From Homalodisca vitripennis (taxonomy: Eukaryota; Arthropoda; Insecta; Hemiptera; Cicadellidae), in the NCBI RefSeq assembly GCF_021130785.1, contig NC_060210.1:188922501-188986500 (forward strand): DNA of 64,000 bases, given 5' to 3'. Of the stretch, positions 48,372 to 60,963 are shown one piece after another. The position numbers and the translations under genes were made by a program. Each line of letters begins with the position of its first letter. Position 1 is the first letter of the stretch. The notes under the pieces are model-generated. The model ran no database searches, was not told the DNA's origin, and saw only the letters and a list, made by a program, of their open reading frames with translations.

Positions 48372-48474
48372 TGTTTCAGCCCGAAGAGAAAGAGTGCAAA
48401 GAGGGAGCCGATGACGAGTACGCCTACGCAGGATGTAACTAGCAAAAAAAGCCAGGCATTTCCCATGGGAACGT
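48372..48474 (-). CDS. Transmembrane-segment exon of the same gene
   Basis: A 103-base exon on the minus strand between acceptor ttttttcag and donor gtaagt (48366-48371). Its frame reads VPMGNAW, a hydrophobic span of about 22 residues including LVTSCVGVLVIGSLF, then FGLK. The span is followed by basic residues encoded at the exon join (K Q E R), so the carboxyl side is cytoplasmic by the positive-inside rule. It enters with two bases completing a GAC (Asp) codon and leaves with CA, both matching the neighbouring exons. This phase agreement across three junctions is the main reason to believe the gene model. Confidence 0.85.
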
Positions 48475-48712
48475 CTGAAAAAATAGACAGGTTCAATAAG
48501 CAGAAAGGGGCAAAAAGGGAGGCAATAAATTATTAAATAAGGAGAATGCCAAATGAGTCCTGATACCAATATACTTCGACATCCGCCTTTATGACCTTTT
48601 AAAGCAAAATCTGATGAAGAATCTACAGTAAAACATTGAGCTAAGAATTGTGACCCAAATATTTAAACATTCAAGAGATATAACATATACATATTTGGGA
48701 ATAAATACATGA

Positions 48713-48910
48713 TAAATTAAGAGCTGATACGCTTGGATATCGATAAACAGATTGAATTATCGATGTATAATCTTCACCACACCCACTAAAATACTTTTTT
48801 GGACTTTTGGAGGGTAAAAATATTCCCCTCTTTTTAAGGGAGGTAGAAGGTGTCAATTTAAATTTTCAAATCGCAACACCAATCTTGTGACATGTCATTT
48901 AAAAGGTAAA
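48713..48910. repeat. Direct repeat of about 200 bp, copy A
   Basis: Resembles 49008-49210, about 297 bp to its right: shared order of aacagattgaat, aatgtataatcttcacca, tttggagggtaaa, cctcttt, ggtagaa and tgacatgtcattttaaa-like blocks. Confidence 0.8.
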
Positions 48911-49007
48911 TTTGAAAAAAAAAACACACTGGCATGAAAAAACATCTCCTCGACAATCCTAGCAAAAGTTATGGGCAAACAGTCCCTTACATCAAAGGGT
49001 ATAAATT

Positions 49008-49210
49008 AAGTCCTGATACCCCTGGATATATTGCAAACAGATTGAGATACCAATGTATAATCTTCACCATACTTATTAAATTACTATTTTGGAGTTTTTG
49101 GAGGGTAAACAAAATATCAGACCTCTTTTCAAAAGGGGGTAGAAAGAGTAGCTTTAAATGTTCAAGTAGCAACCACTAACTTGTGATATGTCATTTTAAA
49201 GGTCTATTCA
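49008..49210. repeat. Direct repeat of about 200 bp, copy B
   Basis: Partner of 48713-48910, diverged by many substitutions. Intronic; class unknown, possibly two halves of a MITE array. Confidence 0.8.
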
Positions 49211-49547
49211 ATGGAAACACGACATCAACACAACATCACAACGATTCTATAAACACAGTTCGAGAAATGTGTGTTTTTGCCGCTAGCCAACATTTTGTAT
49301 TTTTATTAAAAATTAATATCTGTAGAGCTAGTTAATCTAAATGTATCAAATCTATAAATTAAGTACCGGTAGGTATAAATAAATAAGAGGAAACTTTACA
49401 AAATTGTTGGTGTGATTTACTTCAATATTAACAAAATGACGCCTGATGAAAATATTAAAAGCCAAATAACAAAAAAATCAGTATAGTTATAGTTAAAAAT
49501 CATCACCTTATATCTCTCAACTGTGACATGTTTGTGGCTCCCGGTTT

Positions 49548-49815
49548 GGGCAAGCGTATCTTTAAAGTGGTCGTGCTCGCTTATGCATTAACGGATATCG
49601 TTGTAAAAAGTAGCGTTAAAATTTGGAAATATTTCAAATAAGTTTGCGTTTTGGAAATTTTTTATGACTGATGCCTTTGAACTGACGACATTTTTTGCTG
49701 CTTTTGGCTTGTGTAACCATGCTTCACAAGTGCTCGCTTATGCGTTGACGGATTTCATTGAGAAAAGAACCGTTGGAATCGTTATAAAATTAGAAAAATA
49801 TTTGTAAATTTTTAA
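49548..49815. repeat. Diverged two-copy repeat, about 165-bp period
   Basis: A tgctcgcttatgcattaacgg block at about 49578 recurs as tgctcgcttatgcgttgacgg at about 49732, each followed by a similar gttgtaaaaagta/attgagaaaagaa and gttaaaatttgg/gttataaaattag course. Confidence 0.65.
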
Positions 49816-50259
49816 ATCTTTTATATGGAGTTTTTACCACATGTTTAGGTCAAGATGTACATCATTATGATGGGGTTGTTTAGCAGAGATGAGAATACTG
49901 AAGGGAAAAACCTGTTATCAGCTATTATAATAGAAAATTCTTATTTTTAAGTTGGGCTTAGGATTTTACTTGATGTACGTCTTACATTACACTTTAAAAC
50001 AACGTACATCTTGAGTTAAGCTTACGTTAAATTTATTTGCCGAAATCCTTTTAAGTCTATCTTCCATCACTATCTTCCAAAATCCATCTTCGAGTCACTA
50101 ACTACCTTAAAAACTATTTCATAAGTTCATTGCTAAACAACAATTTACTAAGTTTAATTTTCACAACTTGAACCAAGACAAGAATATTAAACCATCTAGA
50201 ACAGGACCAACATTATAAATGTTCCAAACTTGAAAGTAGCAAACATTTTTTAAAGAATG

Positions 50260-50456
50260 AACCCTTTGAGGTCGGATTTGTGGCATTGTACTCTACTAAT
50301 AAAGAACTTTAATTTGATATACTACTCGACCTATGCTTTCACTTAAGATTTCCTTTCGACTCCTTGCGGGCCATCCCCTGACATGACAAAAATATGGTAG
50401 TTACTGTAATCGTTCAGGAATAATCAAGCACGTGCAGGACTTTTTTACACCCTGTA
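50260..50456. mobile_element. Degenerate half copy of the 25382-26017 MITE
   Basis: Shares with 25760-26017 the order gtactctactaa, a cgacctatgctt..acttaagattt stretch, gcgggccatcc, gacatgac and the terminal acaccctgta. Internal deletions remove much of the inverted arm. Confidence 0.7.
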
Positions 50457-50494
50457 TATATTCATTTTATATAAATGGCCATATCCGAATATAA

Positions 50495-50560
50495 TTTCAA
50501 TAAAAATTGAATCACAAAAAGTACTTAGCTGTACCGGGACCTTCTATAACTGGTAAACAC
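50495..50560 (-). repeat. Degenerate relative of the tRNA-like unit
   Basis: The flank attgaatcacaaaaagtactt is the same as beside the tRNA-like gene at 39514. It is followed by a ruined acceptor and T arm (gctgtaccgggacc) and then unrelated sequence. Confidence 0.6.
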
Positions 50561-51241
50561 AACTAAAAAAAATAAACAGAAACTTGGGTTTTTATTCAAA
50601 CTGTTCTCATTTTAGTATGTACTGACTGTTTTGAAAGCTTTTGATTATTTTTTACTAGGGTAGCCATATAAACGGCTGTGAGTGCAATTGTTACTGACCA
50701 ATTAGAGTGAGTGCGCCAAGTAAATAGATTGCTCGGTGCAAAGTCGATAACGATTTCAAAGTTCATACACAGCCCGAGTGATGGGATGATTGAATCAGTT
50801 TGAGAAATCAGTTTTATGTTTCACACATCAGCCATATTGCATTGTTGGCTGATCATTTAGCAGAGTCTCTCCCACCAGGTAATGACGAAACAGATTTCTG
50901 TCTTTATACAAGTCCGTCAGTATGCAAGATAACTTTCAAACGAGTTAACTGAGTGTGTTGGAATTTCGTGTGGAACTCAACCTCTACTGGCTCTTCGAGT
51001 ATATCTCTATGGAATACATCGGTTCATTTCGAGTGGATCTCCTGGCTCGTATATTGTAGGTGAACTCATTTCCTCCACATTTCCTGTGGAGATCTGTGGG
51101 GTGGTTGTGCAAATACAGATTGTCAAAAATTATTTGTTCATCAAAAGAAATGGCTTCGTATAATGAACCATTTGGGTTACCAAGAGTCATGCAGAGAATC
51201 CTTCATGGAAGCTCGAACTACTGACACTAACAAGTCTGTAC

Positions 51242-51745
51242 GTGCTTGAGATGACCATGTTCTGGCGTTTGAAGTGCCAACTGGTGCAGGGCAGGGATGT
51301 TCATGAATATGATACAAGAACAAAAAACACCTATAGAGTTAGTCAGCAGATGCAGCAACCCCATGAAAGTCTCCCGTCTCAGACGGGTATCAGGTTTATA
51401 AATTGCTTACCCGAACATATAAAATTAATTAATAATCCAAAACAGTTTTTAGTTACAATTGAGAAATATTTCATTAAAAATGCGAGCAACTCCTTGGATG
51501 AATTCTCAGAGCATAACAAATCCTAAAGAAGCTCGAGAGAGTTCGCATGTAATAGTTTTAGATTCTATGAATTACTGTATACAGGTAGTTATTTTTACTG
51601 ATACCATTTGTAAACGTATTAAAATAATAATTGGACAAATATGTAATTTCTATGTTTGAAAAGATGGAATATTTAATATTTTTTCTGATGCATGTCATAC
51701 ATTTTTTATCTCTCAACGGCAATAAAGATAATTTGATTTGTTTTG
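51242..51745 (+). pseudogene. LINE 3' end (reverse-transcriptase C-terminus and UTR)
   Basis: The frame at 51242-51526 reads GRDVHEYDTRTKNTYRV, then GIRFINCLPEHIKLINNPKQ, LVTIEKYFIKNASNSLDEF, which follows the C-terminal pattern of jockey/CR1-like non-LTR elements (HxYxTR, G-x-x-xxN-x-LP, F-x-x-x-LKxx-xxxxxYSxDEF). The following 200 bp to a caataaagataatttgattt stretch is probably the 3' UTR. It is 5'-truncated and intronic. Confidence 0.72.
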
Positions 51746-52269
51746 ATGAGGTTGTGGAGCGACCATAAAGCTTCCCACGCCGACCCGAAGTCTGCCATGC
51801 GTAGAACATTGTTACCCAGTTTAGAAACAAGACTAAAATATATGTATTTCTGTAATTACATCCTCGTTTTGAAGAAATACCTTCTCCACCAGTCATTATT
51901 CGTGTCGGAGAAGAATTTGTGATCCAAGGGAGATTGGACACTGGTAAATGATTTTTCACGATGCTACAAATATATAAGTTGTTTTTCTATTGTATATACT
52001 AATACCAAAGAAAATTAGAAGTACGATATATGAGATTATGATATTCCAATTAGTGGTGGGAAATCAGATGTCAGTTCTTTTTATGTTATTAAACGCTACA
52101 GCTGCTTTAAAGAAATGAAATATAGAGTCAAACACTAGGTATCCTCTGGGGTTTCTTTTATATCTTTGGTATTGTTTTGTTTCTTAAATTATGTAGACTA
52201 CTATTAATAATCATAGTGCTTATTTTATGACGTGAACAATTATTCAATGCTCGTAGGAAACATGTATCT

Positions 52270-52313
52270 TTCCAGTGCTTGTCTTTTCAAAGTGGAAAGG
52301 ACAAGCACTGGAA
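52270..52313. repeat. 19-bp hairpin with 6-nt loop
   Basis: 52270-52288 pairs with 52295-52313 with one G-U pair; the outer 14 bp (TTCCAGTGCTTGTC and complement) are perfect. It is shorter than a typical microRNA precursor and may be a small inverted duplication. Confidence 0.85.
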
Positions 52314-53274
52314 TTAGGACAAGGACGATTAACCTAACGACTCAAAGTAGGAAAGACTTTAATTTTCCTACTAGTTATGAAATTGCTATACTCTTTTATA
52401 CAATGCCTAAGAAGATTCTTTCAACGAAACTGCAAAACAGTCTCTACAATTTCTTTAGCTGAAGGAACAGTCTTTGTCTCGTTTGTGGACGACCTCCTCT
52501 AACGACCCTTAGGACTTCTTCTGGATAAGTAACAGTGCATCCATAGACGTGAAAGTCTTCTAGACTCTACTAAAAAATTGTCCTTAAAAACAACTAACGG
52601 TTTTTTACCCCAATCTGCATGTTTTAAATTATCGCTAAACACATAAACTCTCAATTTGGCCATTAACGGAAAACATCCGCGATGTCTACCAGTACGCATG
52701 TATCAGGCTTTTCACGAACTTCTTTAACAAACTATCCTCGTATGATGACTGTGTACCTAGGTCTTACAAAGTGGCCATGTTAAGTCTACTGTTTTGATAA
52801 GTAAAAATTATGCTATCTATTAATAATAATAAGCATCAACGCTGACAAGAAACCATGAATCACATCCACTGTCCTGTTTTAAATCTAAAATGATGATACA
52901 GTGTTACTTCGTTGAATTTCACTATACAGTTATAATAGTACCGTAATAAAAGAAAAATATCCCAAACCTTAAAAAATGTGAGAAGTTAAATCCAGAAAAC
53001 TGTAAATAATTGTAAAACAAATAAATTTCCCTGAAATTGATGTGGCGTGCTTGTAATGCTTCAGCTGCGTTGTGTAATAAAGACTCAAATTTTTTTTAAA
53101 TGTTTAATTAGTAGGGTTTTATTTCAAAAGACGTGAATTTACTCAGTTGGAAAACATGCACAATCATTTAATTCAATAACCTTTATAAGTGCTTGAGTAA
53201 TTTTAGTGGTGAAGTATAGACAGTATCCAGTAGCAGTGCCTCAGAATATTTCTAATTTAACCTGCCAACATTTG

Positions 53275-53520
53275 CCAATGGCACAGTGTAACGGGTACGG
53301 CCGTTATCGCGAGATAACCGAATCAAGCGACGTCGAGCGTGGCTGCTGCTTGGATGGGTGGCCGCTGAGCGATCCTGTCCTTGTAAGCAGCCCGCCTGCC
53401 CGGCCTTGGGTGGTGGTTCGGAAGTCACCTTTAAGCCGTTGGTCCATAGGTTAAGTTTTAGAGAGGGGTTATCTGCCCTAACTTCACCTGGTAACATAAG
53501 ACATCTTTACTTCTTTTACT
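53275..53520 (+). mobile_element. 5S-rRNA-derived SINE, plus strand
   Basis: Full-length-looking copy. From caatggcacagtgtaacggg it runs through tatcgcgagataaccgaatc, the box A stretch aagcgacgtcgagcg, box C-like ggatgggtggccgctgag, the cctgtccttgtaagcag block and the tail caagtcacctttaagccg-type region to taacataagacatctttac. It lies in intron 2 of the four-exon membrane-protein model (between the 48372 and 55956 exons), in antisense orientation. Confidence 0.88.
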
Positions 53521-53744
53521 ATATGCCTGTCTGCCCGCAGAATATCTCGAGTATGAAATGAGTATTTAAATGCTCACAGAACATTGGTGAAACCTGTTAC
53601 GCGGCACGAGATGTGGTATACACCTTATTCGGACTGTAATATACACATTGATTTTGACTTTTTAATATAAGTGACGATGAGTGTGATGGGAAATGATGAT
53701 CCATAGAGCTAATTTCTGACTGGTTTGTACCGGTCAGTACAACA

Positions 53745-54000
53745 TACTCTTGGCACACAAAGATCTAATGTTGTCTCTCTATCTAGGCAACCTAGTGGAT
53801 GTCCAAGAGCGGTACATCACTAATTGTATGTGAAGAGAGATTGAACTAAATGGATACTTAATCGATAGGTTATAGGTTACTGCAAACGATGATTGTTGGA
53901 GCACCTTTAATGTTACAGGGTTTCCTAAGCCTTGGCGTGAGGGTGAATTCTTCCCTGCCCACTTTGACTGGTAGAGGCTGAAACACCAGAGTCTACCTTT
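53745..54000. repeat. Dispersed repeat family X, distant fragment
   Basis: Partial resemblance to the middle of 6090-6320: a ggatgtcc...gcggtacatcactaa stretch and a gttggagca...cagggtttcctaag stretch occur in the same order and spacing. It lies in an intron of the minus-strand transmembrane gene. Confidence 0.4.
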
Positions 54001-55860
54001 CTTCTATGGTGGTACTGTATTATTGAGATGGTTTCATCTACCTTCATATGGCAGTGCCATGGAATCTTAGCATTGGGGTGGGCCCAAATCTCCACGCTTA
54101 CCAATCTGAGAACCCTGTTTTCCAAAAAATAGGAACAATCCTACTTGGGTAAAGTGCAGAAAGATGTTTCTTGTTATAAGTGAACAAATATGGGCGACTT
54201 AGGTTCCTACCCAAAATCGAAGTTTCTGAGGAGCTTTGCCATGTAATGCATGATCAAAAAATAGAGTCCTATACTTCAGGCTGAATGCGAACCATGAAGA
54301 TTAAACTAATCTGGATGGTTTCTTTGATCAAGTTGTTAATGGTCTTGTTAAGGAGTAAAAGATATGATCAAAACCTAATCTACCCAAATCTCAAACCAGC
54401 AAAACATCCTACCTCAAAGTTATAAATTTGCTACCAGTCTCAAAGCGAAACGTAACATGGTGCACTCAGAAGTGATACGTATTTTATAGTACCATAGGAG
54501 AAGTAGTTGTCTGCTGTATTACACTTATCGTGGTTTTTATGATGCAAAAATGTTACAATGGACTTGAGCATGACGTGCTCAAATTCACCACCAGCAGGTT
54601 TGCCTCTCTTTTGAGGCCATTATTTCCAGTAACTTAATCCAACATCCTACAAGGAAACAAATAATTAAAATGAAAGACGTAGAAAAGGGCACTATTCCTT
54701 GGATCATACCATTAGTACTACCCCTTTATACCCTTTCAGTTTTCTGTTGAACTTATTCGTAAAATAGATTGCTGAACTACTTGGACCCACATAATACCTG
54801 AAATTCTGGTGATTATCTTTTTCCACCTAGTAAAGTTCTGGTGATTGCCTCAGGAAACCTTAGTGGAGATTGTTCTAAGCAACCTAGATATGGCCCAATT
54901 TAAAGAAGAAAATCATGTTTTGAGTCGCTACTGGCTTTCTACCTTGTACTTCTAATAAATAACAATTAGACATGGCTTTTATGTAATTTTCAACAAGAAT
55001 TCAAACTCCAAAAGGACATTCCTGAAATTTATGAATTCATCTCATCCAGATCTTGGGTGTAAAAGCTCTGTAGCAGTCTGGATGCAAAAAGAACTCAGTT
55101 AGAAGGAGCAGATTTGGGTGAAAAACAGTTGAAATAAGTGTCTAAATTCCCTTAGACATCATTTATAAAATCAATTTATTAAGTAACTTATCAATCGTTA
55201 GCAGAAATGATTTATAAAAGACACCTAGAGGACGATCTGTCAAGCCATCGCTACAGCTTCTCATTATTAATCCAATGAAGTTACTAGTCCTCACCAACCA
55301 AGATTATGTGTGGGAAGTAAAATGACACGAGAATGGCCCTCAGGAACAGAAATTTTGGACTCTCATTACTTTGATTGTGACAATACTTGCTTTAAGGGCT
55401 CTTAGGCATTCACTTTGCATAATCTCTGAAGGGTGCCCCTTTAGTCGAAAGAACGTCCAGATTTCAAGTGTAACATACAATTTTCCTCATCAAGATCCAA
55501 ACGACTACTAGCTTTATCTATGATTGTATTGAATACTAGAGCCGTCCTCTTAAGTACTTCAAATCCCTGATAGTCCCCATAAGATAAAGAAGACAAATAT
55601 GAATAATGAACTTTAACTCACAAAGTTTGTCCAGATATCATGAGGACCAACACGCATCATATTTTACTGAATTTGTTGCTTCGCTCACGCTCAGCAAAAA
55701 CAAGATGAACCCCTCCTTGAACTGGCAACTTAAGCAACCAGCAGCCACCACATTACTTTATTTACACTAATATCTCTTGGGACTAAAGTCCTTGGCAGAA
55801 TTGCTCGTACGGACCAGTTACACGTACAACGAACATCGCACGGGGTTGAGGTGTATGTAC
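54000..55860. other. Intronic sequence without recognised features
   Basis: Less AT-rich than most of the window but without long open frames, splice pairs or recognisable mobile-element motifs. Confidence 0.45.
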
Positions 55861-55867
55861 AGGGGGT

Positions 55868-55905
55868 GTGCAAACACAACACAACACACACACGCACACA
55901 CACAA
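55868..55905. repeat. CA-rich microsatellite
   Basis: Short imperfect run of AC/CA dinucleotides (acacaac, then cacacacgcacacacaca), about 50 bp outside the exon at 55956. Confidence 0.9.
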
Positions 55906-55955
55906 GCCAGTGCTAGTACAGTGACGCGATCACACAGATTGAGTCAGCTACTCAC

Positions 55956-56006
55956 CAAACCTCTTGCCGGGAGCAGCACCCTGGTCCGTGTACTCGCCGT
56001 CGTCGT
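55956..56006 (-). CDS. Short acidic juxtamembrane exon of the same gene
   Basis: A 51-base exon on the minus strand between acceptor gtttctag and donor gtgagt (55950-55955). It encodes DDGEYTDQGAAPGKRF in the phase required by both neighbours (phase 1 in, phase 1 out). It lies on the extracellular side immediately before the membrane span. As a symmetric 17-codon cassette it could be skipped without changing frame, so alternative splicing is plausible. Confidence 0.75.
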
Positions 56007-56009
56007 CTA

Positions 56010-58030
56010 GAAACAAACACAGTCTGATTGGTGTACCCTCCTCCTTCCTTCGTCTAGCGATATACAGATACGTAGGACTCCCAAAAGTCTTTTAAATTGC
56101 CAGCACTCATCTCATAATTTGAAACTCAGGAAAGCGTGGTAAAGTTGAGGAAAGGGCTGAAGGGAAGGGCGCTGATATCCTAAAACAGTGACCCTTTTGA
56201 GTTCACTCAACTCTCACTCGTGGGATTGGTAGATCGATTACATGATTCCGCGCAGCCCCTGTAGTTCTGGTAGCTTCAACTATCATATTTTATATGGTTG
56301 CATCAAAGATTATCCGAAGCAACAAAGAGATGAAACTGAAGGACCCTATCCGAGAGCCAGATTCTGCTCCAAGAGAATATCCATGATGAAGATAAACTTT
56401 GTCATTGGTAGCCATTTTGAAACGTGTCATTGATTGCTGCCATTGATTGCTGATCATACCAAACCACATTTTATTAGGGTCAAACACCGTCACGCTCGAA
56501 CCTCTCTGTCTTCACGAGTGCCATTACAACATAGCATGAAGCTTCTTTTTCAGATTTTAAGATTTACGGGGAAGTTCTCTTGTCCATTCCTATACTACAG
56601 CTCAGCCATTATCGAATAAAGCCTCAAAAATTGTGCCTAAATTGGCTGTATTCTACAGAAGGAGAAAGGCCTATAGTAAAACGGCCTTTGATTATTGGAA
56701 GCATTGGCAATGATAAAACACTAATATGTTGTATGTTAATATGTACATTATTTTATAGTAAAGTAAGGTGATTACAAAATAAAGGATGGACATGTTTGTT
56801 GAAACTCTCCACAAGTGTAAACTATTGGGCAATATTTTATCACATTCATCGGGCAATGAGTTCATCAATTGATAATGCTGATCTTGTTGAGGAAATCGTT
56901 AGCTAGCGTGAGATTCGTAGTAACGTTATATCACACTTTCCTAACGTAAAGTGATGTCATCTTTAGATAAGCCTGATCTTGTTTGAGGGGATCGTTCAAA
57001 TTTTATGTCTCGCGGCATCCGTCGGAAGCAATAAGTCCGCGCATGCGCATAACTTACCATTACTTTAGTCGCGTGCATCGTACGTTTATATTGTGTTGTG
57101 TTCCTTTCATATCAAGAATAAGTTATTGAAGACATGGTAGATAAAACACTTTAGTGACGATATAAAAGAGCTTGTATCCCTCTTTTCGTTTTTAGGATGT
57201 ACCCAACATTTTCTATCCGGTGATATATAACACATTTGGACAACTGCCATAAGGACATTGAAACATGAAATTATTGTTCTGCATTCATGTTATTCGCTGA
57301 AGGTTTAACGGACAACTAGTTATTTTTAGCTATCGATTTAAAATGACGTGTCCTTGTCGCAAGCTATCACACTGGTAATAGTGTAGTTAAAGTAACAGCT
57401 GGTTCCTACAAATTTTAATTTGGACTTTTAATCTAAACTTGTTGAGCACTTTATAAATGACCTGATTAAGCTTTTGTTTACAGTGATCATTGCTCATTGT
57501 TAGTTGTATTTCCCTCAGTATCCAACTATAAAACTTTATGGTCGGTCTGTCTGAATGTCCTGAATATTTTCAGAATTCAAATAAGGCCTACAACATATGT
57601 GGGTCAATTTTTAGATATTATATTATTCATCATAATTTAGACAAATAATATTTAAAATTGTTGAATCTATGAATTTAAAATCAAACCTAAGGGAAAAAAA
57701 CTGTTGAATATGATTTTTATAGAGATAAACATATTAGTTTAGTTAAAATTCACCTTCACTTTTGACAGACGTACAAGACAAAAATAGTAGATAAACGTGC
57801 AGGTTTGTTTATATACCCTTTTTGTAATAATGAACTTTAAACATAGAGGCACTTGTATTTATTTATGTTTATACTTAGTATATTTTTAATTTATAAGTAG
57901 TTGTAGATGAATTCCTTTGGAACTTACAACAAAATCGCTGTTAAAACAAAAATAATTTGTTATATTAACACATTTTAATGTAAGTTACACAAATTGTAAT
58001 GTTGACTTCGAATGCTCAATATCAGTGCAG
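56010..58030. other. Intronic AT-rich stretch
   Basis: No exon or mobile element recognised. Small frames at 56242-56771 overlap on both strands and have no supporting motif. Confidence 0.45.
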
Positions 58031-58034
58031 CTAT

Positions 58035-58272
58035 TAAAAGTAAAGTAATGTCTTATTTTACCAAGCAAAGTTAGGGGTAAGAAGCCCTCTCTAACACTTA
58101 ACCCGGGGACCAACAGCTTAAAGCTGACTTGCGAAACACCACCAACGGCCGGGCAGGCGGGCTGCTTGCAAGGACAGGATTGCTCACACCCATCCAAGCT
58201 ATAGTCCACTCTCGACGTTACTTGATTTGGTTATCTCACGATAATCGCCTTACCCGCTACACTGCGCCATTG
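58035..58272 (-). mobile_element. 5S-rRNA-derived SINE, minus strand
   Basis: Complete-looking copy on the minus strand from the caatggcgcagtgtagcggg start (58272 down) through gagataaccaaatcaagtaa, cgtcgagag, a box C-like ggatgggtgtgagc in which part of box C is lost, to the tail taaaataagacattacttta. Its orientation is the same as the surrounding gene. Confidence 0.87.
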
Positions 58273-58274
58273 TA

Positions 58275-59450
58275 ATTCGTTAGTTATTCTGCAAATATCC
58301 CGGCGTTATTGAAGAATGGTGCAAAACTAAACAGATAGTAGTTCTGTTTCCATTTATTAAAGCAACTTATTGATGCAGCGATGGTAAGGACATGTGTATA
58401 AGTTTGTTTTGATAAGTTATGTCTTGGGTTTCCTACGAGAAAATGTTTATAAAATTTCTAACGCAAAACAAAACAATTTTGCGTTTCCGGTCATATTATT
58501 GTTAGTGTTTAAAGCTGCCATTTATAGTATTTTTGTAAACATAAAAACATTATTATGCAGCCTTCATGTTTTTGTAACTTTTTGTCTGCAAATAAATTAA
58601 CCTTTTTTACTTCATTCTTTATGAATAACCCTTTATTATTATAATAACTTTAATAATAATATACAAATCCCTTTATTCATGTACGCATAATTTTGATCGG
58701 TTCCATACATTATCTATGCTACAGTTATCAGAACTACTTTTTAATAATTTTTATTGCCAATTTATAAATCTCTAAGATCATACCGCCACTAAAAACCTAT
58801 TTTACACTAAAGATAATGTTGATGCACTACAAGAAAACTAGTACTACAAAGAATTTCAATTCTTAGTCTACTTCATGCTTTTGAAATTCTTCAGCAGGTC
58901 AGAGTGCACAGTTACATTCTTTTCAGTAAATCTACGCTGTAATAAAATACAATTTATTAAATACTTTAATCAATACAAACTCTATGTATGAGACTATATA
59001 ATAGCAAACATATGGCTTTCTAAATAACTATATATTTAAACTGTGATTATATATGCAATCATATGCATATCCAGTCCATTTTGATCAATTATTCAATCAT
59101 ATTCTTCCATTTTTCACGTATTTATAAAGTATATTGAAGCATATCAATAACGTCTTTAGCAACAAAAACTATAATGGGACCGATTAGAAAACAAAAGGTG
59201 ACATAAAGGAGATTCTATAAATACTCTAATTTCAAACTCCACGTCTTATAAGAATGGGGAGGTTGTGCTTAAGATGGAAAGATTTCGATTAGTTTTATTA
59301 TGGATGTTACTACTCTGATTAAGAGAAATTGTTACATAGTGGAGGAATAGTGCGTCTTAATACTCATGTATGAGATCAGATGAAATCAAGAAAACACAAT
59401 TTGTTACGATAAAATTCATCAAAAATCAGTAATCATCCACGATAAAATTC
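58275..59450. other. Intronic AT-rich stretch
   Basis: Nothing recognisable. Confidence 0.5.
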
Positions 59451-59454
59451 TTTC

Positions 59455-59750
59455 GCATCTAAGCACGGGATCTAGAGACTCGGCTTATCACCTTATCGTA
59501 TCTAAACACGGGATCTATAGACTCGACTAATCATCCTTTCGTTTTTAAACATGGGGTCTAGAGACTCGTCTAATCATACTTTCGTATCTAAATACTGGAT
59601 ATATAGACACGACTAATCATCATTACGTATCCAAACACGGGATCTAAAGACTCGGCTTATCATCTTTTCGTACCCAAACACGGGATTTAGAGACTCCGTT
59701 AATCATCCTTTCGTATCTAAATATGAGAACTAGAGACTCGGCTACTTATC
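59455..59750. repeat. 43-bp tandem repeat, 7 units
   Basis: The cacggg-type marker falls at 59464, 59507, 59550, 59593, 59636, 59679 and 59722, exactly 43 bp apart. The unit consensus is roughly cgtatctaaacacgggatct, agagactcgg(ct), taatcatcctt. Units differ by about a fifth of their positions. No unique spacers separate them, so it is not a CRISPR. Confidence 0.97.
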
Positions 59751-60955
59751 TATTGGAAATTTCTACTTTTTCCATTTTAGGACAAAGCAAAATGTCAAAA
59801 ATTATAACTAGGTTATAATTACGTTTATAACTCCTCTAGGTTATCCATGATATACACATAAAGCGTTGTCTTTTTAATCGTTTATTGCTACGGAAATCGA
59901 TTGACTAGAAATCAATCATCATTTCTTGTATTGAATATCACGTACAAACCAGCATGTATTCTTCATTAAACTTCTACTTTGAGAATATTACTGTTGTGTA
60001 ACAGTGAAGTTGAACTTCAATGAAATCCATATATTACACTAAGTTAAAGGTACCTAATCAAATTCTAACTTCTGCATGTCGTGCTCAACAAATAAATGGC
60101 GCTTCAGAAGTAATGACCAGGGAAGAAACCATGAAAGGTTAGAAAACGATCTGAGGTTTAATTATAAATTCAAAGTTGTGGCCATGTAAACTATGGGTAA
60201 AAACTATTGTAACTAAAACACATTAAAAATCTATATCCATTCACATACACAGAAACGAATAGTAACACTTTTTAGGTACTAAGACAACCTGAAACCGTTG
60301 CAAACAGATCCATGGACGTAGTGTGTGTCTAAGCACTTCAAGTGTTATTTTATCGAACAAGACATATTCGTTTGAATCCGGAAATCGCCAATCAAACTGG
60401 AAAGAATTCGGTGCTATAATACATGGTGAAATAAATGTATGTCTTTCCAGTTTATTTTTAAATGCACTCGGGATTAAGATCAAATTATCTTCCGAATAAG
60501 AAACAGAATCTTAGCTATCATTTTCGATCTTGAGATATCAGGCAATTAGTTCTGTATTGAGACAACCCTAACACGTTATAAAATCGGAAGAAAAGTCAAG
60601 ATACAACAAGTTATAGTCATGGAGGTCGCCTTTTCCAACATTTGGAGGACGATTATGAACCAGAACTTTTAATTTATGTGTGTAAAAATCGTTTGTCACT
60701 CGATTTGCTCTAGAAGCGCTCTTCTAGGAGTAGCTATTTATATCCTTAATGAAGAATCTCTATATTTCGATACGATTCCTTTGATAAGAGATCTTATCCA
60801 CTGTTTATTTCAAGCATACCTACTATAACAATTGTTATCCTTGGGTCAAAAAATCAAAATTGTTTATGATTCCCTTAACAATAATAAAGTTGCTAAAATA
60901 GTACTATTGAAAAGAAACTAAATCTTGTTGTCTACAGAGTATGGAGTATTGGACG
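59750..60955. other. Intronic AT-rich stretch
   Basis: No feature recognised; the open frame at 60241-60483 on the minus strand lacks splice context. Confidence 0.45.
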
Positions 60956-60963
60956 TAACTCAC

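Noticed and set aside
52499..52699. 66-codon minus-strand frame beginning MRTGRHRGCF
   Set aside because: No splice signals, no motif and no conservation evidence; likely chance.
57010..57060. CG-containing stretch ccgcgcatgcgcat as a possible promoter
   Set aside because: Too short, no initiator or downstream element context, and it lies within an intron of the minus-strand gene.
59455..59750. Possible CRISPR-like array
   Set aside because: Repeats are directly contiguous with no unique spacers, and the genome is eukaryotic.
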